Shown here one piece after another: positions 57,207-64,000 of a DNA stretch of 64,000 nucleotides. The notes under the pieces are model-generated. The model saw only the letters and a list, made by a program, of their open reading frames with translations, made no database searches and was not told the DNA's origin. Each line of letters opens with the position of its first letter. Position 1 is the stretch's first letter. Position numbers and translations under genes: made by a program. This DNA is from an uncultured Prevotellaceae bacterium (lineage in GTDB: Bacteria; Bacteroidota; Bacteroidia; Bacteroidales; Bacteroidaceae): assembly GCA_902800595.1 (NCBI GenBank), contig CADCFA010000005.1, positions 1 through 64,000 of the forward strand, in the 5' to 3' direction.

Positions 57207-58103
57207 ATGGTCAAGCGAAAAGTTGTCCGTCGTAAAGGCGTTGGCACTACTCATACATATCACGGCCCAGGGCACAGGAAACGCCCTGGTGTCGTGATAC
57301 GTTTTTTACAGAAGATTCCTTCCTGGGGTTGGTGGATCGGTGGTGCTGCGATTGTAGGTCTTTATGTGTGGTTCTTCTACTACTTCTTCGTAGGTCCTTT
57401 CGGCTTCCGCTGGCGTGCACTTTATGGTACGGTCAACTATCCTGAGGGCTACGAGATTCATGGCATCGACGTGTCGCATCATCAAGGGCGCATCGACTGG
57501 GATGATCTGAAGGATAATGGCAGCATCAACCAGTGTCCTATCCGCTTTGTGATGATCAAGGCCACAGAAGGAGCTACGCAGACCGACGAGAACTTCCGCG
57601 ACAACTTCTATCAGGCTCGTGAACACGGGTTTACGCGTGGAGCCTATCATTTCTATAGTGTTCATACCCCCGCTTACCAACAGGCAACTCACTTCATGAA
57701 AACCGTCAAGCTGGAGAATGGTGACCTGCCCCCTGTGCTCGACGTGGAGCATAAGCCGAAGAACCAGTCTGATGCCGAGTTTAAGAGTTCTGTTAAACTC
57801 TGGCTTGATATGGTGGAGAAGTACTATAAGGTAAAGCCGATCATCTATACCTATTTCAAATTTAAGACACGCTATCTGAACGATACCATTTTCGATCAGT
57901 ATCCTTATTGGATAGCCCACTACTATGTGGACTCATTGGAGTATCAGGGTAAATGGAAATTCTGGCAGCACACCGATGTAGGGCGGCTGCCAGGAATTAA
58001 GGGCAATGTTGATTTTAATATCTATAATGGTTCTTATTACGACCTTCGTCAGATGACCATCGGCTCTCAGGAGACCATTGGTGAAAAGGCTTATAGCGAA
58101 TAA
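57207..58103 (+). CDS. Membrane-anchored GH25 lysozyme-like protein
   Basis: The 298-aa protein has a basic N-terminus (residues 1-32), a transmembrane helix (about 42-65, WWIGGAAIVGLYVWFFYYFF) and a GH25 domain with IHGIDVSHHQGRIDW, IKATEGATQTD and PPVLDVEHKP. The C-terminal GNVDFNIYNGS closes the barrel. It probably cuts peptidoglycan while tethered to the inner membrane. It is paralogous to the protein at 37895-39274 but lacks MORN repeats and a CTAG linker. Confidence 0.9.
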   Translation: MVKRKVVRRKGVGTTHTYHGPGHRKRPGVVIRFLQKIPSWGWWIGGAAIVGLYVWFFYYFFVGPFGFRWRALYGTVNYPEGYEIHGIDVSHHQGRIDWDDLKDNGSINQCPIRFVMIKATEGATQTDENFRDNFYQAREHGFTRGAYHFYSVHTPAYQQATHFMKTVKLENGDLPPVLDVEHKPKNQSDAEFKSSVKLWLDMVEKYYKVKPIIYTYFKFKTRYLNDTIFDQYPYWIAHYYVDSLEYQGKWKFWQHTDVGRLPGIKGNVDFNIYNGSYYDLRQMTIGSQETIGEKAYSE

Positions 58104-58106
58104 GAA

Positions 58107-59450
58107 CTATTGCTTCATCAGGTATTGCTTGAAATCTGCAAACTCCTTGCTCATAGGGACACTCTGCTTCTGTCCCTTCATGAAGTTCTGCAGACGCTCT
58201 GGTATCTCTACATCGATACCAAGGATCTCGTCCACTTTCTCTTTGAACTTGGCAGGGTGGGCGGTCTCGCAGAACACACCGACCTCACCGTCTTTCAGTC
58301 CGTCTGCCAATGCCTGATAGCCACAGGCACCATGAGGATCGAGGATATACTTCGTTTCCTCGTAGCAGTCACGCATGGTCTCTCTGATCTGTTCATCTGT
58401 ATAGGTAGCACCGCTGATGAGTGAGGTGATACGTTCGTGACTCTTACCATAGAGATCATAGATACGGGCAAAGTTCGACGGGTCACCCACATCCATCGCA
58501 TTGGCGAGTGTCTGCTTCGAAGGTTTCGGCTCGTATTTGCCAGTCTGCAGATACTTATAGAAGATGTCGTTGGCATTATTGGCAGCGATGAATCGCTTGA
58601 TGGGGAGACCCATCGCGTGACCGAACAGGGCAGCACAGATATTGCCGAAGTTACCTGAAGGCACACACATCACCAGCTCCTCAATATTGACATTCTTATC
58701 TTTTTTCATTATTACATTTTCCTTTATGCGTGCGTAGGCATTGAAGTAATAGAAAGCCTGCGGCAGGAAACGAGCCACGTTGATGCTGTTGGCAGAGGTG
58801 AGTTTCATGTGCTGATTCAGTTCGGCATCCATAAAGGCGTTCTTAACAAGAGCCTGACAGTCGTCGAACACACCATCCACCTCGATAGCTGTGATGTTCT
58901 TACCCAGCGTAGTGAACTGACATTCCTGGATAGGAGAGACTTTTCCCTTGGGATAGAGCACATACACGTGGATGCCCTCTACACCAAGAAAACCGTTAGC
59001 AACGGCAGAGCCGGTATCACCGCTGGTAGCCACAAGGACATTGATACTAGTATCCCTAGTATCCCTAGGCTGCCTAGAATCACTAGTAAAATAGCGCAGC
59101 AGCCGGGCCATGAATCTCGCCCCCACATCCTTAAAGGCGAGGGTAGGTCCGTGGAAGAGTTCAAGGGTATAGATATTCTCCTTAACCTTGACCACAGGAC
59201 AGTCGAACGACAAGGTATCATACACGATGTCGTGGAGTGCATCAGGATCCACATCCTCACCAAAGAATGCGCTGGCCACGGTGTAGGCTATCTCCTGAAA
59301 ACTCATTTTCTCGATGTTATCGAAGAATTCCTTCGGCAGTTTGTTGATATGCTCCGGCATATAGAGTCCGCGATCTTCTGCCAGACCTTTCACCACAGCC
59401 TTTTGAAGATCAGCTATGGGAGCTTTGCCATTAGTACTATAATATTTCAT
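58107..59450 (-). CDS. thrC: Threonine synthase with repeat-encoded loop insert
   Basis: PLP enzyme converting O-phosphohomoserine to threonine; 447 aa. GPTLAFKDVGARFMARLL carries the PLP lysine, and VATSGDTGSAVANGF and VPSGNFGNICA are phosphate-binding motifs. Between the LLRYF and INVLVATSGD segments lies an extra stretch of Arg/Asp/Thr/Ser triplets encoded by a CTAG array, where relatives have only a few residues. It is last of the thr operon, 3 bp after the preceding gene. Confidence 0.95.
   Translation of the reverse strand: MKYYSTNGKAPIADLQKAVVKGLAEDRGLYMPEHINKLPKEFFDNIEKMSFQEIAYTVASAFFGEDVDPDALHDIVYDTLSFDCPVVKVKENIYTLELFHGPTLAFKDVGARFMARLLRYFTSDSRQPRDTRDTSINVLVATSGDTGSAVANGFLGVEGIHVYVLYPKGKVSPIQECQFTTLGKNITAIEVDGVFDDCQALVKNAFMDAELNQHMKLTSANSINVARFLPQAFYYFNAYARIKENVIMKKDKNVNIEELVMCVPSGNFGNICAALFGHAMGLPIKRFIAANNANDIFYKYLQTGKYEPKPSKQTLANAMDVGDPSNFARIYDLYGKSHERITSLISGATYTDEQIRETMRDCYEETKYILDPHGACGYQALADGLKDGEVGVFCETAHPAKFKEKVDEILGIDVEIPERLQNFMKGQKQSVPMSKEFADFKQYLMKQ
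59047..59086. repeat. CTAG array, 5 copies at 9-bp spacing (thrC)
   Basis: CTAG at 59047, 59056, 59065, 59074 and 59083. Spacers are TATCC (twice), GCTGC and AATCA. It encodes TSDSRQPRDTRDTS in the loop before the SGDTGS motif of threonine synthase. Confidence 0.9.
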
Positions 59451-59453
59451 TTT

Positions 59454-60749
59454 TTACATTTTTACATTTTGCATAAGGTTTTGCATAAACTCATTGAGTT
59501 TTAGCAAACCGAATGAACCACTCACGCAGCTTACTTCATCGTACTGCTGCACTTCGTCGGGCTCAATGCCACGATACCAGATGAGGAAGGGCACAGGCTG
59601 TCCCACATGGATGCGCTGCTCCACTGGTGTCAGATGGTCTGGCAGCACGGCGATGCAGACGGGTTCGCGCCAACTCTTCACCTTATTATATATAGGGGCT
59701 ATCAGGCGCTGATCCAGATACTCGATGGTTTTCAGCTTGAGTTCCAAGTCACCATCGTGCCCGGCTTCGTCGCTGGCTTCTACGTGTACAAACACGAAGT
59801 CGTCGTTCTCTAAAGCCTCGATAGCAGCCTGTGCCTTACCTTCGTAGTTGGTATCAGCCAGTCCTGTCGCACCTTCCACCTCCACAATCTTCAGACCAGC
59901 ATAGTGACCGATACCGCGGATCAGATCGACAGCGGAAATCACAGTGCCCGACTTAATCTCTGGATATTGCTGTTGCAGCGTTTCCATCGAGGGACGATAG
60001 CCGCCGCTCCAGGGCCAGATGCTGTTGGCTTGGCGCTCCCCACGCTTCTTGCGTTCCTGATTAAAGGGATGAGCAGCGAGCAGTTCCTGCGACTTCAGGA
60101 TCATCTCGTTGATGAGATCTGCCGTCTGCTGAGGTGAGAGCCGATTAAGATTCCTAGAATCCCTAGAATCCCTAGGATTCCTAGAATATCCTAGATCTGC
60201 CTTTACCAGCAGCTCACGCCAAGCCTCATTAGGATGGTCATGGGGTGGGGCACATACGATATGCTTGTTGCCGCCTTTAATCACCAGCAGATGACGATAC
60301 TGGATGCCAGTGATGAACTTCACACGTTCGCATCCCTCACGCGCATTGATGGGTTTGGCGAGGTTCTCATTCAGGTATTTGATCAGCACATCGGCATCTG
60401 CTGTCTCCAGATTACCACCGTTATGTGTGATGATCTTGCCGTCTTCGAGGGTGATGATATTACAGCGGATGGCGAAGTCGTCATCAGCCATCTCGTAGCC
60501 GATTGAAGCAGCCTCCAGCGGACCGCGTCCCTCATACACCTTATTCAGATCATAGCCAAGAATCGCCGTATTCGCCACCTCACTACCTGGAGGAAATCCC
60601 TCAGGCACAGTGACGAGTCTGCCGCAGCGCCCTTCACGCGCCAGCTGGTCCATCATGGGCTTATGGGCATATTGTAATAAGGTCTTCCCACCGAGCCGCT
60701 CGACGGGAAGATCTGCCATGCCATCACCAAGTATGATGATATGCTTCAT
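59454..60749 (-). CDS. Phosphoglycerate-mutase-like protein, proposed homoserine kinase
   Basis: The 431-aa member of the alkaline-phosphatase-like cofactor-independent PGM family has IILGDGMADLPVERLGG (metal Asp), NTAILGYD with VYEGRGPLEAAS, and the metal residues in HVEASDEAGHDGD and AVLPDHLTPV. Between thrA and thrC it occupies the place of homoserine kinase, which the window otherwise lacks, in line with the 'proposed homoserine kinase' family. A CTAG array adds an Arg/Asp/Ser/Asn-rich insert after KADLGY. Confidence 0.87.
   Translation of the reverse strand: MKHIIILGDGMADLPVERLGGKTLLQYAHKPMMDQLAREGRCGRLVTVPEGFPPGSEVANTAILGYDLNKVYEGRGPLEAASIGYEMADDDFAIRCNIITLEDGKIITHNGGNLETADADVLIKYLNENLAKPINAREGCERVKFITGIQYRHLLVIKGGNKHIVCAPPHDHPNEAWRELLVKADLGYSRNPRDSRDSRNLNRLSPQQTADLINEMILKSQELLAAHPFNQERKKRGERQANSIWPWSGGYRPSMETLQQQYPEIKSGTVISAVDLIRGIGHYAGLKIVEVEGATGLADTNYEGKAQAAIEALENDDFVFVHVEASDEAGHDGDLELKLKTIEYLDQRLIAPIYNKVKSWREPVCIAVLPDHLTPVEQRIHVGQPVPFLIWYRGIEPDEVQQYDEVSCVSGSFGLLKLNEFMQNLMQNVKM
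60154..60194. repeat. CTAG array, 5 copies (homoserine kinase-like gene)
   Basis: CTAG at 60154, 60163, 60172 and 60181, then 60191 (a 10-bp step). Spacers are AATCC (twice), GATTC and AATATC. It encodes SRNPRDSRDSRN within a loop of the protein. Confidence 0.88.
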
Positions 60750-60752
60750 AAG

Positions 60753-63215
60753 TTAAATGTTTGCGATTGACATGATGTTTGCAAAGACACCGGCGGCGGT
60801 GACAGCTGCACCGGCACCATAGCCCTGAATCAGCATCGGGTATTCCTTATAGCGCTCAGTGGTGAGCAGCACGATATTGTTCGAGCCTTCCAGTCCGTAG
60901 AAGGGATGTCCGTAAGGCACCTCTTTCAGGGCAACACTGGTCTTGAAGTTTGATGGATCTTTCTCGTCAGCTTCCATCGTGGCAACAAAGCGCCAGCGCT
61001 TATTGTCAGCCTCAAGCACCTTACGACGTGCCTCAAAGTCGGCATCCAGTTCAGGCAGACGCTTCCAGAAGTCATCGATGCTGCCTTCGAAGTAGCTGTC
61101 GGGCACGAAGAGATGCTTCTCTACATCATCCTGTTCCACCTTGTAACCAGCCTCACGAGTCAGGATTACCAGCTTACGGATCACATCCGTGCCACTGAGG
61201 TCGATACGTGGGTCAGGCTCAGAGTAACGCTGCTCCTTGGCACGTTTCACCGTCTCAGAGAAAGGCACATCGGCAGCAATCTCGTTGAAGATGAAGTTCA
61301 GCGTACCAGAGAGGATCGCCTCGATCTTCAGGATCTTATCACCCGAATTGCAGAGGTCGTTGATGGTACCGATGATAGGCAGACCAGCACCAACGTTGGT
61401 CTCGTAACGGAACCACACGCCACGATCGCGAGCTGTCTGTTTCAGTTTAAGATAACTGTCATAATCGCTTGATGCTGCGATCTTGTTGGCAGCCACCACT
61501 GATATGTTATGCTCCAGGAAGGTCTGATAGAGTGATGCGATCTGTCGGCTGGCAGTACAGTCCACGAAGACGGAGTTGAAGATATTCATCTTCACGATCT
61601 CGTCGCGCATGTGGTCAGTATTGGCAGCAAAACCTGCACGCAGAATCTTCTCGTAGTTGTCAAGATCGATACCGTCACGATCGAGCACGAAGTTGTCAAC
61701 ATCAGAGATACCAACCACATTCAGCTTCAGGCGACGTGACTGCATGAGGAACTGCTGCTGTGTACGGATCTGCTCAAGCAGCATGCCACCCACCGTTCCA
61801 ATACCGCAGATAAAGAGGTTGAGAACCTTGTACTCTGACAGGAAGAATGAGTCGTGCAGCACGTTGAGTGACTTACGCAGGAACTTTCCATCTACAACAA
61901 ATGAGATGTTCGTCTCTGAAGCACCCTGGGCACAGGCGATCACGGAGATACCAGAACGGCCTAATGTGCCGAACAGCTTTCCTGCGATACCTGGCGTCTG
62001 CTTCATGTTCTCACCCACGATGGCGATAGTAGCCAGACCACTCTCCACCTGCATGGGATACATGGCACCCGTCTCAATCTCCTTGGCAAACTCTGCATTC
62101 AGCGCTTCTGCTGCAGCCTCGGCATCCTCATCGCGCACACCAATAGAGGTGGAGTTCTCAGAAGAAGCCTGTGATACCATAAACACAGAGATACCATTGT
62201 TGGCCAGTGTGGTGAAGATACGACGGTTCACACCGATGACACCCACCATGGAGAGACCCGTCACCGTAATCAGTGAGGTGCCCTTAATGCTTGAGATACC
62301 CTTGATGGGCTTGTCGTCATTCTCGATCTTCGACTTGATGAGTGTGCCCGGGTGTTCGGGATTGAAGGTGTTCTTCACCTTAATAGGTATATTCTTGACG
62401 CAGACGGGATAGATGGTCGGCGGGTAGATCACCTTCGCACCGAAGTTACAAAGCTCCATCGCCTCTACGTAAGAGAGTTCGTTGATGGTGTAGGCACTCT
62501 TGATCACCTTGGGATCAGCTGTCATAAAGCCGTCCACATCAGTCCAGATCTCCAGCACCTCTGCATTCAGCACAGCAGCCAGGATAGAAGCCGTATAGTC
62601 GCTGCCGCCGCGCCCCAGGTTGGTGGTCTCGTGGCTGTCTCTGTCACGGGCAATAAAGCCTGGCACTACATATATATTCTTATCACTCAGATCCTTGAAG
62701 GCTTCCTTCACCAGCTCTGTGGTCAGGTCAGCATCAATCACGTGTCTTCCGTGCTTCTTCTGCGTACGGATAAAGTCGCGTGCATTCATACGGACACCAT
62801 TCTTCACCAGAGCGGCTACGATGTTCGATGACAGACGCTCACCGTAAGACACAATGGCGTCCTGCGTCTTCTCCGAAAGATCGTGAATCAGATAGACACC
62901 GAAATAGATGCTCTTCAACTGCTCGAAGAGTGAATCTACTCGCTTGAATAAGTTTTCGCGTTTCTGGGGATCGGTGATGATCGTGTCAATCATCTGGTGG
63001 TGACGTTCCATCATGCCATCAAACTCTTCACGATAACGTTTGTCACCTTTGAGGGCCATCTGGGAAATAGCGATCAACTTGTCGGTGATGCCGTCGAGGG
63101 CACTTACTACTACTACGACAGGTTGCGTCCGAGCCTCTGTCTCTACAATTTTCTTTAAGCTAAGAATGCTTTTTACGGAACCTACGGACGTTCCGCCGAA
63201 TTTCATTACTTTCAT
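60753..63215 (-). CDS. thrA: Bifunctional aspartokinase / homoserine dehydrogenase
   Basis: Catalyses the first and third steps from aspartate to homoserine. The 820-aa protein has an N-terminal aspartokinase (MKVMKFGGTSVGSVKS), two ACT domains in the middle (about residues 310-460) for amino-acid feedback, and a C-terminal homoserine dehydrogenase (FICGIGTVGGMLLEQI, about 465-820, with GAGLPIIGT and the catalytic region LSGTDVIRKLVIL). ATG at 63215 is preferred to an in-frame TTG four codons upstream. It is first in the thr operon. Confidence 0.96.
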   Translation of the reverse strand: MKVMKFGGTSVGSVKSILSLKKIVETEARTQPVVVVVSALDGITDKLIAISQMALKGDKRYREEFDGMMERHHQMIDTIITDPQKRENLFKRVDSLFEQLKSIYFGVYLIHDLSEKTQDAIVSYGERLSSNIVAALVKNGVRMNARDFIRTQKKHGRHVIDADLTTELVKEAFKDLSDKNIYVVPGFIARDRDSHETTNLGRGGSDYTASILAAVLNAEVLEIWTDVDGFMTADPKVIKSAYTINELSYVEAMELCNFGAKVIYPPTIYPVCVKNIPIKVKNTFNPEHPGTLIKSKIENDDKPIKGISSIKGTSLITVTGLSMVGVIGVNRRIFTTLANNGISVFMVSQASSENSTSIGVRDEDAEAAAEALNAEFAKEIETGAMYPMQVESGLATIAIVGENMKQTPGIAGKLFGTLGRSGISVIACAQGASETNISFVVDGKFLRKSLNVLHDSFFLSEYKVLNLFICGIGTVGGMLLEQIRTQQQFLMQSRRLKLNVVGISDVDNFVLDRDGIDLDNYEKILRAGFAANTDHMRDEIVKMNIFNSVFVDCTASRQIASLYQTFLEHNISVVAANKIAASSDYDSYLKLKQTARDRGVWFRYETNVGAGLPIIGTINDLCNSGDKILKIEAILSGTLNFIFNEIAADVPFSETVKRAKEQRYSEPDPRIDLSGTDVIRKLVILTREAGYKVEQDDVEKHLFVPDSYFEGSIDDFWKRLPELDADFEARRKVLEADNKRWRFVATMEADEKDPSNFKTSVALKEVPYGHPFYGLEGSNNIVLLTTERYKEYPMLIQGYGAGAAVTAAGVFANIMSIANI

Positions 63216-63244
63216 ATTTCTATGCAATTTATCTTATATGAGCT

Positions 63245-64000
63245 ATGACGAATGAATATCAGATACGGGTAGTGCCCGAAGTGGCAGTGCAGGAAGACAG
63301 ACTAAGAAGTTGGCTGGCTGATGAATACGGGTTCGACGTGCGTACAATCTGTGGCGTGCGGATCCTGAAACGAAGCATCGATGCCCGCCAGCGTCAGATA
63401 TATGTGAATCTGAAGGTGAGAGTCTATATCAACGAGCTGCCTCATGATGATGAGTATGTCAGGACGGAGTATCCAAATGTGGAGGGTCGTCCCCAGGTGA
63501 TTGTCGTTGGGGCTGGTCCTGGTGGTCTGTTTGCCGCGTTGCGACTCATCGAACTGGGATTAAGACCCATCGTCCTCGAAAGAGGCAAGGATGTGCATGA
63601 GCGCAAGAAAGACCTGGCGAACATCACCAAGACGCAGAAGGTGGATGCCGAGAGCAACTACTGTTTCGGTGAGGGTGGGGCAGGTGCCTACTCTGACGGT
63701 AAGCTCTATACCCGTTCGAAGAAACGTGGTAATATCGAGAAAATCCTGAATGTGTTCTGTCAGCATGGTGCCTCAACGGCTATTCTCGCCGATGCCCATC
63801 CGCATATCGGTACTGACCGCCTGCCCAAGGTCATCGAGGCCATGCGTAATACTATTATTAATAGTGGTGGCGAAGTACACTTTCAGACAAAAGTCGTCCG
63901 ACTTTTGTACAATAACCAATATCCAATAACCAATAACCGTGAACCAATAACCAATAACCGGGTGGTGGGTGTTGCTGCAGAAGAAACGGTTAATGGTTAT
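63245..64000 (+). CDS. FAD-dependent oxidoreductase, N-terminal part (runs off window end)
   Basis: The 252 codons visible from ATG at 63245 are open to the window edge. An N-terminal domain of about 75 residues precedes the FAD-binding VIVVGAGPGGLFAALRLIELG, then SNYCFGEGGAGAYSDGKLYTR, typical of the uncharacterised COG2509-like dehydrogenase family. Near the edge a heptamer array encodes a stretch (YNNQYPITNN, REPITNN) that looks like an insertion in the fold. The start is only 29 bp from the divergent thrA. Confidence 0.88.
   Translation, partial: MTNEYQIRVVPEVAVQEDRLRSWLADEYGFDVRTICGVRILKRSIDARQRQIYVNLKVRVYINELPHDDEYVRTEYPNVEGRPQVIVVGAGPGGLFAALRLIELGLRPIVLERGKDVHERKKDLANITKTQKVDAESNYCFGEGGAGAYSDGKLYTRSKKRGNIEKILNVFCQHGASTAILADAHPHIGTDRLPKVIEAMRNTIINSGGEVHFQTKVVRLLYNNQYPITNNREPITNNRVVGVAAEETVNGY
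63909..63957. repeat. Seven 7-bp tandem units within the FAD oxidoreductase gene
   Basis: ACAATAA, CCAATAT, CCAATAA, CCAATAA, CCGTGAA, CCAATAA and CCAATAA in register. This is coding DNA, so a gain or loss of one unit would shift the reading frame. Confidence 0.8.

Noticed and set aside
58809..59504. 231-aa plus-strand ORF antisense to thrC
   Set aside because: Shadow frame; crosses the thrC/homoserine kinase-like junction without any feature of its own.
63216..63227. TTG start adding four residues to thrA
   Set aside because: The ATG at 63215 starts directly at the conserved MKVMKFGGTS sequence.

Overview
The window comes from a Bacteroidales chromosome, most likely Prevotella in the broad sense (Prevotella, Segatella or Xylanibacter). 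This rests on Bacteroidetes-type promoters (TAnnTTTG, often followed by CA, with TTG about 20 bp upstream), a serine palmitoyltransferase, a NUDIX-type arabinose regulator, an unlinked threonine operon containing the PGM-like proposed homoserine kinase, DUF4421, DUF1460, DUF5103 and 'smalltalk' proteins, and the absence of Shine-Dalgarno sequences at most starts. No IS element, prophage, CRISPR array or rRNA operon is visible.

Layout. 1-10.6 kb: one long minus-strand arabinose operon (lipoprotein aldose epimerase, SSS symporter, araR, araD, araA, araB, GH51 arabinofuranosidase, transketolase). 10.6-14.3 kb: galactose operon (aldose epimerase, MFS permease, galK) closed by a strong terminator. 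14.4-17.5 kb: grpE-dnaJ-folC. 17.5-21 kb: an ABC-F ATPase, hisB and a membrane protein. 21-24.4 kb: plus-strand group of Gfo/Idh oxidoreductase, DUF4421, DUF1460 and YkvA. 24.4-28.2 kb: tRNA-Cys, a 58-aa FeoB-associated-type protein, a lipid kinase divergent from serine palmitoyltransferase, tRNA-Pro, and a scarred stretch with a nitroreductase remnant, a smalltalk gene and an HU-like remnant. 28.5-39.3 kb: DMT transporter, secreted C1 peptidase, SGNH hydrolase, GH13 amylase divergent from a SusR-like membrane regulator, DUF5103, rlmH and a GH25 lysozyme. 39.4-46.9 kb: alcohol dehydrogenase, then a leucine (and probably isoleucine) operon preceded by a peptide-coding transcription attenuator. 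46.9-55.4 kb: TPR and LolA-like proteins, tRNA-Arg, and a minus-strand group with PP2C-like, YgiQ, a split-domain amidase and an acyltransferase. 55.5-63.2 kb: PPi-dependent phosphofructokinase, a second GH25 protein and the thrA - homoserine kinase-like - thrC operon. The window ends inside an FAD-dependent oxidoreductase.

The most unusual signal is a dispersed family of arrays in which CTAG recurs every 9 bp. There are five, all inside genes: 13 copies in a GH25 linker, 10 in the signal peptide of a TPR protein, and 5 each in YgiQ, threonine synthase and the homoserine kinase-like gene. They lie at termini, linkers or loops and keep the frame open. A second family of degenerate 7-8 bp tandem repeats fills several gene junctions and one coding stretch. 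Other points of note are the leu/ile attenuator, an ABC-F protein in which every element of one composite ATP site is lost, and two neighbouring genes reduced to their ends.
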